Positions 8,718-18,569 are shown, counted from the stretch's first letter. The stretch is 64,000 nucleotides of DNA from DATKRB01 sp035532415 (GCA_035532415.1 DATKRB010000024.1:12581-76580); one strand, 5' to 3'. Notes: a model not told the origin generated them from the letters alone. Numbers and translations are program-made.

Positions 8718-9566
8718 ATGACGACCGGAGAGATACCCGAACTGCTCGAGCTCGACGAGACGCGGGAGCACCACTACCGGGTCCGGCATCCGAGCGAGTC
8801 GCCCGAGGCCCGTGACGTCGTGTTCGGAGGGCAGATCCTGTCCCAGATGATCATGGCCTCCGACAGAGCGGCCGGGAGTGCCAAGGACGTCAAGTCGATC
8901 CATGCCATCTTCGCCCGGGCCGGGACCTATACCGCACCGATGGACATAGAGGTGGAGTCGATGCACGCCGGGCGCACCTGGGCCAGCGATACCGTGACCG
9001 CCCGACAGGGCGATCGGATGCTGGCCCGGGCGCTCGTGCTCCTGAACATCGACGATCCTGACCTGATGCGCCACGAGATCGAGATGCCTGCCGTGCCCGG
9101 TCCCGGATCGGCCAGGCCCGAAGAGGGTTCGGTCTTCCCGGGAGCCGAGATGCGGACGGTGGACGACGCCTCAGGGCCGGAGCCCGGCGGCGTTCCGGCC
9201 CTGTACTTCTGGACCCGTTTCCCCGGTTCCTTCGAGTCGCCCGCGGTCAACCAGGCCATCCTGGCCTGGGCCACCGACGGGTTCCTGATCGGGCTCGCCA
9301 TGCGCCCCCATGCCGATGTCGTCCGGATCACCGACGCGCACCGGAGCGTGTCGACCGGCGTCATCGGGCACACGATCAACTTCCACGAACGATTCGACGT
9401 GGGGCAATGGTTGCTGTTGGCGCACGAGGCGACCTACGCCGGCCGCGGCCGCATCCACGCCCGAGGGCTCGTGTTCACCGAAGAGGGCAAGCTGGTGGCG
9501 AGCTTCTCCCAGGACAGCATGGTCCGTGGCGTCGAGGAGTCGCTCGACCCTCGCCGGTCGATGTGA
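8718..9566 (+). CDS. Acyl-CoA thioesterase II (TesB-like)
   Basis: A 282-residue double-hotdog thioesterase that hydrolyses acyl-CoA to fatty acid and CoA. Seen: early VVFGGQILSQMIMASDRA, IHAIFARAGTYTAPMDIEVE, the mid-protein block PALYFWTRFPGSF, and the C-terminal hotdog GHTINFHERFDVGQWLLLAHEATYAG, in which the INFHE and WLL signatures are typical of TesB. A GGAGGGAG-like ribosome-binding site lies upstream. It stands convergent to the PaaI-like thioesterase that follows. Confidence 0.9.
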   Translation: MTTGEIPELLELDETREHHYRVRHPSESPEARDVVFGGQILSQMIMASDRAAGSAKDVKSIHAIFARAGTYTAPMDIEVESMHAGRTWASDTVTARQGDRMLARALVLLNIDDPDLMRHEIEMPAVPGPGSARPEEGSVFPGAEMRTVDDASGPEPGGVPALYFWTRFPGSFESPAVNQAILAWATDGFLIGLAMRPHADVVRITDAHRSVSTGVIGHTINFHERFDVGQWLLLAHEATYAGRGRIHARGLVFTEEGKLVASFSQDSMVRGVEESLDPRRSM

Positions 9567-9596
9567 CCCCGCGGAGCTGAGCGAACCCACCGGTCG

Positions 9597-10403
9597 TCAC
9601 ACGTCGAGCGGCGGCGCCGGAGAGCACCGGATCGACGTGTAGGCGGCCATCCGGTCCGCGTCCCCGGCATCCCGGATGGCGACCCCGAGCACCCACCCCC
9701 GGGGATCGGCGATGAGCGTCCGGGCCGTCGCCCGGGCCGGCCCCACCTTCACCCGGTTCAGGAACCGGATGTCGAGATCGGTCGCCACGACGGGCCCGGC
9801 CTCCCCGAGCGCCGATTCCGCCGCCAGCTCGGCGAGCAGGGCCATCACGCCACCCTGCACGGTCCCGTGGTGCTCATTGCGGAGGTCGGCCTGCGGGGCG
9901 AGCTCGACCGTCCCGGGGTGGAGCACCCGGGCGCCGATCCGCTCGCCCACCGGTTCGCCCAGCCGCTGGCCGGACGGGGGCGCGCCGCCGCCGACGTCGA
10001 TCGACCGGTTCATGAACGTCACCAGGGAGGTGGCGAAGGGCTCGGGTTCCTCGTCCGCTGTGAGGAGGGTCTCGGCGACCAGCAGGCTCCTCCCCGCCTT
10101 GAGCACCCTCGACACCAAGCTGACCGACTTCATGGGCCGGACATGGGCGACGTGCACGCTGATGTCGGTGGTCGGGCTGACCGGCCCCGAAGGCGGCTGT
10201 CCGGCGACGACGTCGGCCAGGACGGTGAGAACCCCGATCCGGACGACCCCGGTGCCGGGAACCAGCATCTCGGGAACGATCGCCGCCCGCCCGTGGCTGG
10301 CCCCGCCGTCGGTCCAGTGCTCGAGCCCCAGCTCTTGGATGAAATGGGCCCTATGGGAGCCGTCGGCGGGCATGCCGTACCGTACCCGGTTGCCCCGGTT
10401 CAC
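9597..10403 (-). CDS. PaaI-like hotdog thioesterase
   Basis: A 268-residue protein with two hotdog domains. The C-terminal one carries the PaaI hallmark NEHHGTVQGGVMALLAELAAE (roughly residues 185-205), where HGTVQGG is the CoA-side loop. GTG at 10403 overlaps the stop of the Rieske gene (GTGA), so the two are probably translationally coupled; the ATG at 10373 is an alternative. Likely role is hydrolysis of an acyl- or aryl-CoA. Substrate unknown. Confidence 0.78.
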   Translation of the reverse strand: MNRGNRVRYGMPADGSHRAHFIQELGLEHWTDGGASHGRAAIVPEMLVPGTGVVRIGVLTVLADVVAGQPPSGPVSPTTDISVHVAHVRPMKSVSLVSRVLKAGRSLLVAETLLTADEEPEPFATSLVTFMNRSIDVGGGAPPSGQRLGEPVGERIGARVLHPGTVELAPQADLRNEHHGTVQGGVMALLAELAAESALGEAGPVVATDLDIRFLNRVKVGPARATARTLIADPRGWVLGVAIRDAGDADRMAAYTSIRCSPAPPLDV

Positions 10404-10732
10404 GAGATCGGCGTGAGCGATACCTGCACGACGTCGCCGACCACCCGGGCCTCGTACACCGGCAGGGTTCCGGTCCAGCCGTCCTGAGACGGCAGGACGC
10501 ACTTGCCGGTCACGACGTCGAACGTGCTGCCGTGCTCGGGGCACCGGATCAACCGGCCACGCAGGAGCGAGAGCCCGCCGAGCTGGGTGCTCTGGTGGGG
10601 GCACTCGTTGGAGAACGCGCAGAACCGGCCATCGACGTTGGCGACCGCGACCGGCCGGCCGGCCACCTCGACGGTGGCGGTCTCACCCGGGGCGATCCAG
10701 TCGGTCGGCATGGCATCGTGATAGTCGCTCAC
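10400..10732 (-). CDS. Rieske-type [2Fe-2S] ferredoxin
   Basis: A 110-residue soluble Rieske protein. The cluster ligands are CPH (Cys44, His46) and CPEH (Cys64, His67) with FD following, the standard C-x-H ... C-x2-H arrangement. There is no membrane anchor, so it is likely an electron carrier for a mono- or dioxygenase whose oxygenase component is not in the window. It overlaps the thioesterase start by 4 bases. Confidence 0.9.
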   Translation of the reverse strand: MSDYHDAMPTDWIAPGETATVEVAGRPVAVANVDGRFCAFSNECPHQSTQLGGLSLLRGRLIRCPEHGSTFDVVTGKCVLPSQDGWTGTLPVYEARVVGDVVQVSLTPIS

Positions 10733-10840
10733 GGCCCGACCCTACGACCCCGGGGCCCCTACCCGCCCCCGCCGGCCCATGTAACATCTATGCGGACACA
10801 TTGGAAGCGTCGACCAGGCGCCGAAAGGGGGAGGTTCCGG

Positions 10841-12088
10841 GTGAGCGAAGGCCAGGAGTTCATATCGTTCACGGAGCGGCACCTGCCGTACGAGACGTTC
10901 GATGCCGACAACCACATGTACGAGAACCGGGATGCACTGACGAAATTCATCCCGAAGGAGTACGAGGGGATCATCAAGTACGTCGAGGTGAACGGCCGCA
11001 CCAAGGTCGCGATCAGGGACATGATCAGCGACTACATCCCCAACCCGACCTTCGGCAGGGTGGCCGTGCCCGGTGGCTTCGGCCAGGACGTGACGAAGGG
11101 CGGCGACGGCTCGTTCAAGGCGGGCGGCGTCACCGGCGTCCGCGTGCAGGCCATGCCGGGCCTCGACGCCTTCTTCGACCCCGAGCCGCGCCTCGAGCTG
11201 ATGAAGAGCATGGGAATCGATCGCACGATCCTCTGGCCGACGCTCGCCAGCGTCGTCGAGGAGCGGGTCGCCGATGATCCCGACGCGGCCTGTGTGATCA
11301 TCCACGCGCTGAACGAGTGGATGCACGAGCACTGGGGCTACGTGTACGCCGACGCCATCTTCGCGACGCCGATCATCACGCTCGCCCGGCTCGACAAGGC
11401 GTTGGAGGAGCTCGAGACCATCCACGATCGGGGCGCCCGCATCTTCCTCGTGCGCGTCGCCCCCGTGCCGACGTGGAAGGGCCGCCGGTCCTTCGCCCTC
11501 CCCGAGTTCGACCCGTTCTGGGAGCGGGTGCAAGAGCTCGACCTCGTCGTGGGGATGCACTCGGGCGACCCGGGCTACACCCGCTACACCAACGAATGGG
11601 AAGGGCTCGGCAACCGGGAGTTCAGGGCCTTCAGCGGCAACGGCTCCCCGGGGTTCCTGGCTCTCGCCTCCGAGAAGAGCCCACTGATCGACGCCGTGGC
11701 CTCCATCATCGGCCACGGCCTGACCACCCGCTTCCCCAAGCTGAAGTTCTTCCCGGTGGAGTACCCGAGCTCGTGGATCCGGCCGTTCGTGACCAAGCTC
11801 CGCCGGACCTACGACGCGTCGCCCCTCCTCTTCGACGAGGACCCGTTCGAGGTCTTCGCCCGCAACATCTGGGTCCACGCGTTTCACGAGCCGGACCCCA
11901 AGGGCCTCATCGACATCGGCATCCCGGTCGACCACATCATGTTCGGGTCGGACTTCCCCCACCCCGAGGGCATGGCCGACCCCCTGGCCTACTCCGAGAT
12001 CGTGAAGGACCTGCCCGAGGAACAGCAGGCCCTCATCATGGGCGGCTCCATCGCGAAGATCATGAAGGTCGGTCAGTACGCCGCCTAG
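10841..12088 (+). CDS. Amidohydrolase family 2 protein
   Basis: A 415-residue amidohydrolase-2 protein. The GTG at 10841 follows AAAGGGGGAGG and gives MSEGQEFISF. Seen: ETFDADNHMYEN (metal motif with His in DxxNH form), GMHSGDPG, LKFFPVEYPSSWIRP, and the closing metal Asp in FGSDFPHPEG. It lies 61 bp ahead of two acyl-CoA dehydrogenases in the same direction and probably belongs to the same pathway. The true substrate is unknown. Confidence 0.87.
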   Translation: MSEGQEFISFTERHLPYETFDADNHMYENRDALTKFIPKEYEGIIKYVEVNGRTKVAIRDMISDYIPNPTFGRVAVPGGFGQDVTKGGDGSFKAGGVTGVRVQAMPGLDAFFDPEPRLELMKSMGIDRTILWPTLASVVEERVADDPDAACVIIHALNEWMHEHWGYVYADAIFATPIITLARLDKALEELETIHDRGARIFLVRVAPVPTWKGRRSFALPEFDPFWERVQELDLVVGMHSGDPGYTRYTNEWEGLGNREFRAFSGNGSPGFLALASEKSPLIDAVASIIGHGLTTRFPKLKFFPVEYPSSWIRPFVTKLRRTYDASPLLFDEDPFEVFARNIWVHAFHEPDPKGLIDIGIPVDHIMFGSDFPHPEGMADPLAYSEIVKDLPEEQQALIMGGSIAKIMKVGQYAA

Positions 12089-12149
12089 CCCGCCGTCCTC
12101 CTCGGACGAATCTCCCTGTGAGCCGGCACTTCGATAGGACGGGAGGTCA

Positions 12150-13283
12150 ATGCGCTTCGATCTGACCGAGGAACAGGCTTTCTTCTCCGAGACCACACGC
12201 AAGTTCATACAGAGCCGGGGCGCCCTCACCGCTACCCGGGATCGGTGGGAAAGGCCGGAGGGCTTCGACCTCCCCTACTGGCGCGAGGCCGCCGAGCTCG
12301 GTTGGGCCGCCGCGTTCGTCCCCGAGGATCTCGGCGGAGGCAGCGTGTCGGGGCGTCCGGTCCAGGACGCGGCGATCGTCGCCGAGGAGATGGGCCGAAT
12401 GGTCGCTCCCGGACCGTTCCTCGCCGTCAACGTGGTTGCCGCGGCCATCGCCGAGCAGGGCACCGCGGCGCAGCGGGCGGAATGGCTGCCGGGCATCGTG
12501 TCGGGCGAGATGGTCGGTTCCTGGGCGGTGGAGGAAGACGGGGCGACGTGGTCGGGTACCCTCCCGACCGTGTCGGCCACCGCGGAGGTCGAACGGGGCG
12601 AACTGGTCCTGAACGGCGCCAAGGCCTACGTGGAGGCGGCCGGACAGGCCGATCTTTTCCTCGTCACGGCTCGCACGGGCGGTGCGCTCAGCCAGTTGCT
12701 CCTGCCCGCAGACACCCCGGGGCTGACGGTGACCCCGGGGCGCAGCATCGACCTCTCCCGCCGGTTCGGGCGGCTCCACCTCGATGGCGTGCGTTTGCCG
12801 GCCTCGGCGGTCCTCGGTACCCCCGGTGAGGGCACCGGGGCGGTGGAACGACAGCTTCAGATCGCGCTCGCCCTTCAGTGCGCGGAGACCGTCGGCGCCG
12901 CGCAGCAGGCGTTTGAGGTCACCATCGACTACGCGCGCGACCGCTTCGCCTTCGGACGCCCCATCGCCTCGTTTCAGGCGCTGAAGCATCGGATCGCCGA
13001 CATGCTCCAGTGGATCGAATTCGGCAAGGCCATCTCGGAGGCCGCCGCCGAAGCGGTCGACGAGGGGAGCGAGGACGCGGCCCGACTGGTCAGCGTGGCC
13101 AAGGCGTACGTCGGCGATCGGTGCCTCGACGTCGTCGACGAATGCGTTCAGATCAGCGGCGGGATCGGGGTCACCTGGGAACACGACGTGCACCTCTACT
13201 CCCGGAGGATCGCCCTCAACAGGGCGCTCTTCGGGAGTCCCGAACAGCACAAGGAACGCCTGTGCCAACTTCTCGAACGCTGA
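12150..13283 (+). CDS. Acyl-CoA dehydrogenase (subunit of a probable heteromeric pair)
   Basis: A 377-residue flavoprotein. Seen: MRFDLTEEQAFF N-terminus, VNVVAAAIAEQGT, DYARDRFAFGRPIASFQALKH (FAD contact helix, about residues 270-290) and the C-terminal SGGIGVTWEHDVHLYSRR block. The position of the usual catalytic glutamate is not evident, which is common in one member of alpha2beta2 pairs such as FadE28-FadE29. The next gene follows after 1 base and encodes a second dehydrogenase, supporting a heterotetramer acting on a bulky (steroid or side-chain) acyl-CoA. Pairing is inference. Confidence 0.9.
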   Translation: MRFDLTEEQAFFSETTRKFIQSRGALTATRDRWERPEGFDLPYWREAAELGWAAAFVPEDLGGGSVSGRPVQDAAIVAEEMGRMVAPGPFLAVNVVAAAIAEQGTAAQRAEWLPGIVSGEMVGSWAVEEDGATWSGTLPTVSATAEVERGELVLNGAKAYVEAAGQADLFLVTARTGGALSQLLLPADTPGLTVTPGRSIDLSRRFGRLHLDGVRLPASAVLGTPGEGTGAVERQLQIALALQCAETVGAAQQAFEVTIDYARDRFAFGRPIASFQALKHRIADMLQWIEFGKAISEAAAEAVDEGSEDAARLVSVAKAYVGDRCLDVVDECVQISGGIGVTWEHDVHLYSRRIALNRALFGSPEQHKERLCQLLER

Positions 13284-13284
13284 G

Positions 13285-14538
13285 GTGAGCCCCGTGGGCG
13301 AAGCGACCGAATCGCTCGACTCGTTCCGGGACCGCGCCCGAGCTTGGATCGACGGGAACCTCCCGAGGGCCGGCGATCCCGCGCCCATCGACGACCGGAC
13401 CATCCAGAACGCGCTCTTCGATGCCGGGTTCGCGGGCATCGCGTTCCCCCGGCGGTACGGAGGTGCCGGCCTCACCTTCGAGCACCAGAAGGTGTTCTTC
13501 GCTCTGACGGCGGGGTATCGGACCCCGACCGGGTACGGCGTATCGATCGGGATGCTCGGCGCCACCCTTCTCGACCACGGTTCCGACGAGTCGAAGCAGG
13601 AACACCTGCCCCGCATCCTGCGGGGTGACGAGCTGTGGATCCAGCTCCTGTCGGAACCCAGCGGCGGGTCGGACATGGCGGGTGCCCTGACCCGGCTCAC
13701 CCGCGACGGCGACACGTACGTCCTGAACGGCTCCAAGATGTGGAGCTCGGGAGCGTTGCGTTCCGACTACGGGATGTGCCTGGCCCGAACGGACTGGGAC
13801 GCGCCGAAGCACCGGGGGCTGTCGATGATCGCCGTCCCGCTCAAGGGGACGCCCGGCCTCACCATCGACGCCATCCGCCAGGTCACCGGCGCGCCGGCGG
13901 AGTTCTGCCTTGAGTTCTTCGACGACGTCGTCCTGCCGGCCGGCAACCTGATCGGCAGGGAGAACGAGGGATGGGCGGTGGCCCAGACCTTGCTGTTCCA
14001 CGAGCGGAACGCCACCGCCGGGATCGCCCATGGTTACGGCCTGATGGTCGAAGGGTCGGCCGGCCGAGACGATTTCGAGTACCAGGCGCGAGGTGCCCGC
14101 CACCGGGGCCTCGGAGCCGATCCGGTCCTACGGCAGGCGATCGCCACGTCCTACGTCGAGCAGACGGTGGCGCGCTGTGCCGGCTCGAGGGTGATGACCG
14201 GCATGCGGACAGGCGCGCTGCAAGGGCAATGGGGCTCGCTCCTCAAGCTGCACCTCGGGTCCAACTCCCCTCAGAGTGCCAAGAGGGCGTTGGCCGCTTG
14301 GGGTCCCGACGGCGTCATCTGGGACGGCAACGACGCGATCGCGGGGAACGCCGGGGAGCTGTTCCTCGGCTCCCGGGGCATCTCGATCGCAGGAGGCTCC
14401 AACGAGATGCAACGCAACATCGTGACCGAACGCCTGATGGGGCTGCCCCGCGAACCAGCGTTCGACCGCGACCTCCCCTTCAACGAGGTTCAGCGAAACC
14501 GAGGCAGGTTTCAGGCTGCTCCGGAGCGCCGGGACTGA
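13285..14538 (+). CDS. Acyl-CoA dehydrogenase (second subunit of the pair)
   Basis: A 417-residue acyl-CoA dehydrogenase starting at GTG 13285, one base after the previous stop. Seen: GIAFPRRYGGAGLTFEHQ, WIQLLSEPSGGSDMAG (substrate/FAD loop), VLNGSKMWSSGA, and the C-terminal AGGSNEMQRNIVTERLMGLPRE, the classical ACAD ending. It converges on the DMT transporter gene with 42 bp between stops. Confidence 0.9.
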   Translation: MSPVGEATESLDSFRDRARAWIDGNLPRAGDPAPIDDRTIQNALFDAGFAGIAFPRRYGGAGLTFEHQKVFFALTAGYRTPTGYGVSIGMLGATLLDHGSDESKQEHLPRILRGDELWIQLLSEPSGGSDMAGALTRLTRDGDTYVLNGSKMWSSGALRSDYGMCLARTDWDAPKHRGLSMIAVPLKGTPGLTIDAIRQVTGAPAEFCLEFFDDVVLPAGNLIGRENEGWAVAQTLLFHERNATAGIAHGYGLMVEGSAGRDDFEYQARGARHRGLGADPVLRQAIATSYVEQTVARCAGSRVMTGMRTGALQGQWGSLLKLHLGSNSPQSAKRALAAWGPDGVIWDGNDAIAGNAGELFLGSRGISIAGGSNEMQRNIVTERLMGLPREPAFDRDLPFNEVQRNRGRFQAAPERRD

Positions 14539-14580
14539 GCTGTCGCCTCACGCGCGCGCTGCTGCTCCTGCCGGGAGGGT

Positions 14581-15465
14581 TCATCCCTCTTCGTAAATGC
14601 TGAGCACGGTGGGCGACGTCGCGAGAAGGACGATGCCGGCACAGGCGATGGCCGCAGCGAACATCTCGACGGCGAAGAGGCCACCGACCCGAACCTGTTC
14701 GCCGAGCACGGTGTCCCCGATCACCACCGCCACCAGCGGCTCGAGCACCCCGACGAAGGGCATCGAGTACGCGAGCGGACCGGCCTGGTAGGCGCTCTGG
14801 GACACGACCAGGGCGACGATCCCGACCGTGATCGCCAGGTAGAGCTGCCAGTGCAGGAAGGCGCGGGCCACGTCAACGGACAGGAAGTAGGTCGTCGCCT
14901 TGGTGAGCACGGCGAGCACTCCGAAGGAGAGGCCGGCCGCGGCACCGAGGAACATCGCCCGCCGCGGGCCCCTGCTCCTTGCTCCGAGGCCCACGGCCGC
15001 GCTTGCGACGACACCGACCGGGACCAGCGAAAGCAGCCAATCGGATCCTTGCGGGTTGGGATTGCCCTCGCTCGGTGAAGCCACGACGAGGAAGATCGAG
15101 ATGCCGCTGACGACCCCGACGATACCGACCCACTCGCGCCGCCCGGCGCGGCGATGCCGCCGCCAGATCCCCAGCGGGATGGCGAACGCCAACTCGGTGA
15201 CGACGATCGGTTGGATCAGGGCGACCGGCCCGTAGGCGAGGGCCAGGGCCTGAAGCCCGAAGCCGCAGAGAAGGAAACCCACCCCTGCGAGCCACTTGGG
15301 CCGCCGGGCCAGCTCGGCCAGCAGTCCGAGGGAGAGGGACTTGTCGGCGGAGACCGATCGCGTCGACTCCTGCTGGAGCACTGCTGCGAGAGCGAAGCTC
15401 ACGGCGGCTCCCAGGGCGGCCAGGATCGCGGGACCGAACGTCACGAGCGCCGGCTTCGCCACCAC
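14581..15465 (-). CDS. DMT superfamily transporter
   Basis: A 294-residue integral membrane protein with about nine or ten hydrophobic helices (first at residues 8-30, last ending near 288). The FALAAVLQQEST start and the helix LIQPIVVTELAFAIPLGIWRRHR resemble DMT/EamA-like exporters of actinobacteria. Start is GTG at 15465 or 15462; the open frame upstream overlaps DedA and shows no similarity. It overlaps the DedA gene by 25 bases, so the two form an operon. Substrate unknown. Confidence 0.8.
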   Translation of the reverse strand: MVAKPALVTFGPAILAALGAAVSFALAAVLQQESTRSVSADKSLSLGLLAELARRPKWLAGVGFLLCGFGLQALALAYGPVALIQPIVVTELAFAIPLGIWRRHRRAGRREWVGIVGVVSGISIFLVVASPSEGNPNPQGSDWLLSLVPVGVVASAAVGLGARSRGPRRAMFLGAAAGLSFGVLAVLTKATTYFLSVDVARAFLHWQLYLAITVGIVALVVSQSAYQAGPLAYSMPFVGVLEPLVAVVIGDTVLGEQVRVGGLFAVEMFAAAIACAGIVLLATSPTVLSIYEEG

Positions 15466-16043
15466 CGTGGCACTCGTCGTCCCAGCTCGACGAGGCCGCT
15501 CACGACGAGGGCGACGCCGAGAGCGAGCAGGAGGCCCACCCACGGCCTGTCCTCGAACGCCTTGCCACCGAGCCGACCGAGGAAGAAGGCGTAACTCGCC
15601 CAGATCATCGCGGCGACGGCGGTGGCGAGGACGAAGCGGCGCCGCCCGTATCCCGTGACGCCACAGGTGAGCGTGACCGCGGTCCGGCCACCGGGGATGA
15701 ACCGGCACACGACGATGAGCCGGGCACCGTAGCGCTCCAGCGTCCGCTCCGCCCAGGCCCGCCGATGAGCTCCTCGCTCGCCGGTGAAGAAGCGGCGGCT
15801 TACCCACGGGCTGAAGTGCCGTCCGATCAGATAGCTGACGTTGTCGCCCGCGAAGGCGCCCGCCGCGGCCAGGATCAAGAGGACGGCGATCCGTGGGTCG
15901 GCGCTGCCGGCGGTGGCCACGCCGAGGGCGATCACCGCCGTCTCGCTCGGCACCACGGGGAAGACGGCGTCGAGCGCGGGGATGACCAGTGCGACGATAT
16001 AGGAGATCGGCGAGCCGACGTCGAGGTCCGAGATGCTGATCAT
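15441..16043 (-). CDS. DedA family (SNARE-associated) membrane protein
   Basis: A 200-residue membrane protein starting MISISDLDVG. DedA hallmarks: VVPSETAVIALG, AGDNVSYLIGRHF, and the re-entrant motif RYGARLIVVCRFIPGGRTAVTLTCG with the conserved RF-x-PGGR. DedA proteins are now linked to lipid-carrier (undecaprenyl phosphate or phospholipid) flipping. It precedes the DMT gene with a 25-base overlap. Confidence 0.92.
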   Translation of the reverse strand: MISISDLDVGSPISYIVALVIPALDAVFPVVPSETAVIALGVATAGSADPRIAVLLILAAAGAFAGDNVSYLIGRHFSPWVSRRFFTGERGAHRRAWAERTLERYGARLIVVCRFIPGGRTAVTLTCGVTGYGRRRFVLATAVAAMIWASYAFFLGRLGGKAFEDRPWVGLLLALGVALVVSGLVELGRRVPRWWRSRRS

Positions 16044-16243
16044 CTCGACGACCCTTCGGCTCCCGTCGATGCCATCCCTCAGCTGGGGCCCAGGTTGAGT
16101 TGCACGCGAGGAGGCTACCTGCAGCGCCCGTCGACCCCCTTGGCAGGGTGACCCGGTCGATCGGTCCCCGGAGGCGAGTCGGTAGCCGCCAAGCCCGAAC
16201 GGGGATCCTCCTCGCCACCATCGGCGGTTTCGTATCATTCACC

Positions 16244-17341
16244 GTGGTGGCCCCGGGGAACGAAGCGAGAGAGGGGCCGCTCGACCAGGTCGGCCGCCCC
16301 TCCCGGGTCCGCCGCCGCCAGCTCAGGGCGCGTCGCCGTCGCGCCCTGCTGCTGGCGGTGACGCTCGTGGTGGCCGCCGGCGCCGTGGTCCTCGCCCGAG
16401 GCGTGAGCCACGCCCGTCGACCGGCGGAGGCGGCCGCGGCTCAGGGCGCCACCTCCCCGGCTCCCAGGCCGGCGACCACGACGACGCTCCCTCCTCCCTA
16501 CCAGCCGCCCCCCGTCACCCCCCTCCTCTCGCCGGCTCTCGCCGGTGAAGGCCAGTGGGTGCCCGCGGATACCTGGGACCAGGGACCCGCCTCCGTCATG
16601 ACGACGACGTTCCGCCCCGACCCGTCCGCTCCGAACGTCGTCGCCTATGCCGCTTGGATCCGGACGACGACCACCCAGCTGGCGCTCTACCCGGGCTACG
16701 AGGGACCGGGGCCGTCCGCTCTCGACCGCGGCCCCGAAATGGTGCCCCAGTCGGCATGGCCGAACCTGCTCGCCGCCTTCAACTCGGGATTTTACGAGGC
16801 GGACGCCGCGGCCGGCTTCTTCGTCCACGGGACCCTCTACTTCCCGATGGTGAACGGGATGGCCACCGTCGTCGCCAGAACCGACGGGCAGGTCGATATC
16901 GTCGACTGGGAAGGCGGCCCGACCCCCGGCCCCGACGTCGTGCTCGCCCGCCAGAACCTGCCGCTCCTGGTTGACGGCGGTGCGGTCACGCCCGCTGCCT
17001 CGGCGCCGCAGTGGGGCCCCACCCTCGGGGGCGTCCCCGCCGTCTGGCGGAGCGGCCTCGGGATCGACGCCCAGGGCAATCTCGTGTACGTCGCCGCCCC
17101 CGCACAGACCGCCCTCAGCCTTGCCCGCGTGCTGGTCGACGTCGGCGCCGTGCGGGGAATGGAGCTCGACATCAACCCCGAATGGCCGATCTTCACCACC
17201 TACGGCGGCCCGGGCGCGGTCTCCCCGTCCCTCTTCGTGCCGAACCCCAACCAGGTCCCCAACCGCTTCCTCTACTCGAGCACCAAGGACTTCTTCGCCG
17301 TCTTCGTCCGGCAGCCCGGAGTGACGGAGCAGCCGTGGTAG
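16244..17341 (+). CDS. Membrane-anchored phosphodiester glycosidase-like (NAGPA domain) protein
   Basis: A 365-residue protein from GTG 16244 (GTG 16247 is equally possible). A basic stretch (RVRRRQLRARRRR) precedes one membrane helix at about residues 37-52, then a Thr/Pro-rich spacer and the domain. NAGPA/DUF2233 features: AAFNSGFYEADAAAGFFVHG, YFPMVNGMATVV, LLVDGGAVTPA, and GMELDINPEWPIF. Such domains hydrolyse phosphodiester-linked sugars on wall polymers or glycolipids. It is followed 10 bp later by a CapA-like gene. Confidence 0.8.
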   Translation: MVAPGNEAREGPLDQVGRPSRVRRRQLRARRRRALLLAVTLVVAAGAVVLARGVSHARRPAEAAAAQGATSPAPRPATTTTLPPPYQPPPVTPLLSPALAGEGQWVPADTWDQGPASVMTTTFRPDPSAPNVVAYAAWIRTTTTQLALYPGYEGPGPSALDRGPEMVPQSAWPNLLAAFNSGFYEADAAAGFFVHGTLYFPMVNGMATVVARTDGQVDIVDWEGGPTPGPDVVLARQNLPLLVDGGAVTPAASAPQWGPTLGGVPAVWRSGLGIDAQGNLVYVAAPAQTALSLARVLVDVGAVRGMELDINPEWPIFTTYGGPGAVSPSLFVPNPNQVPNRFLYSSTKDFFAVFVRQPGVTEQPW

Positions 17342-17351
17342 GAGACCGACG

Positions 17352-18557
17352 GTGACGTCGCCCTCGCGTCGGGCCCGCCACGGGCGCGCCGATCCCCGGC
17401 GGACCCGACGGCGGTGGACCGGTTCCGCCCTGACCGCCCTCCTCGCGCTGGCCCTCGGGGGCACGGCCACGACCCTGGCCCTTGTCGGCGGGCGTCACGA
17501 CGCCCGCTCCGCGGGGCCACCTTCGGCGCGCACCGGAGCGTTCACGAGCCCGACGGCCACGACCGTGCCCGTCACCACCTCACCGACGGCACCACCTCTC
17601 AACGCGGTCACGATCGCCGCCGTCGGCGACACCGAGCTCGGGAACACGCCCGATCTGCCGTCGGACCCGTCCACCTATCTCGGTTCCGTGGACAGCGCGC
17701 TGCACGCCGAGGTCGTCTTCGGCAACCTCGAGGGGACGCTCACGGACTCCACCGCGTCGAAGTGCGGAGCCGTGCCGACCGACTGCTACTCCTTCCGGAC
17801 CCCCCCGGCCTACGCCTCGATCCTCCGCCAGGACGGCTTCACGGTGTTGAACAGCGCCAACAACCACTCCCACGATTTCGGCGCGCAGGGCGTGGCCGAC
17901 ACCACCGCGGCCCTCGGGTCCGCCGGCATCGTCCAGGCCGGCCTAGCCGGCCGGATCGGCGTGGTCACGGACGGATCGACCACGGTGGCCTTCGTCGGCT
18001 TCGCCCCGTACCCCGACGTGAACAACCTGCTCGACCTGGCGACAGCCAGCCAGTTGATCGCCCGGGCCCGCACCGAGGCCGACCTCGTGATCGTCTACAT
18101 GCACGCCGGGGCGGAGGGGATCGGGGCCGCCCACGTGACCGGTCGCGAGGAGACGTACGTCGGCGAGGATCGCGGTAACGCCGAGGCCTTCGCCCACGCC
18201 GCCATCGATGCCGGAGCAGACCTGGTCCTCGCCAGCGGCCCCCACGTGCTGCGAGGCATGGAGTTCTACCAGGGACACCTGATCGCCTACAGCCTCGGCG
18301 ACTTCGCCGGCTACGGCAACTTCGCGACCAGTGGCCAGCTCGGCCTGTCAGGGATCCTGCGAGTCACCCTCGGCCGGGACGGGACGTTCGAGAGCGGCCG
18401 GTTCGTCTCGCTCGCCCTCACCGGAGCGGGCGCGCCCTCTCTCGACCCGTCGGGGGCGGCGGCGCGCTTCGTCGAGCAGCTCTCCGCCGAGGATTTCGGC
18501 CCGGCGGCGGCCGTCATCGGCCCCACCGGCCAGATCTCGCCGCCACCTGGCGGCTAG
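17352..18557 (+). CDS. CapA family protein (poly-gamma-glutamate/capsule biosynthesis type)
   Basis: A 401-residue protein: one N-terminal membrane helix (about residues 25-46), a Thr/Pro-rich spacer, then a calcineurin-like CapA metallophosphatase domain. Seen: AAVGDTELGN, VFGNLEGTLTD, NSANNHSHDFG, VYMHAGAEG, and ASGPHVLRGMEFYQGHLIAYSLGDFAGYG split across residues 290-320. Metal ligands (Asp, Asn, His) are intact. CapA proteins take part in polyglutamate or capsule polymer assembly at the membrane; no capBC partners are visible, so the role here is open. Confidence 0.88.
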   Translation: MTSPSRRARHGRADPRRTRRRWTGSALTALLALALGGTATTLALVGGRHDARSAGPPSARTGAFTSPTATTVPVTTSPTAPPLNAVTIAAVGDTELGNTPDLPSDPSTYLGSVDSALHAEVVFGNLEGTLTDSTASKCGAVPTDCYSFRTPPAYASILRQDGFTVLNSANNHSHDFGAQGVADTTAALGSAGIVQAGLAGRIGVVTDGSTTVAFVGFAPYPDVNNLLDLATASQLIARARTEADLVIVYMHAGAEGIGAAHVTGREETYVGEDRGNAEAFAHAAIDAGADLVLASGPHVLRGMEFYQGHLIAYSLGDFAGYGNFATSGQLGLSGILRVTLGRDGTFESGRFVSLALTGAGAPSLDPSGAAARFVEQLSAEDFGPAAAVIGPTGQISPPPGG

Positions 18558-18569
18558 CTCGGAGCTCGG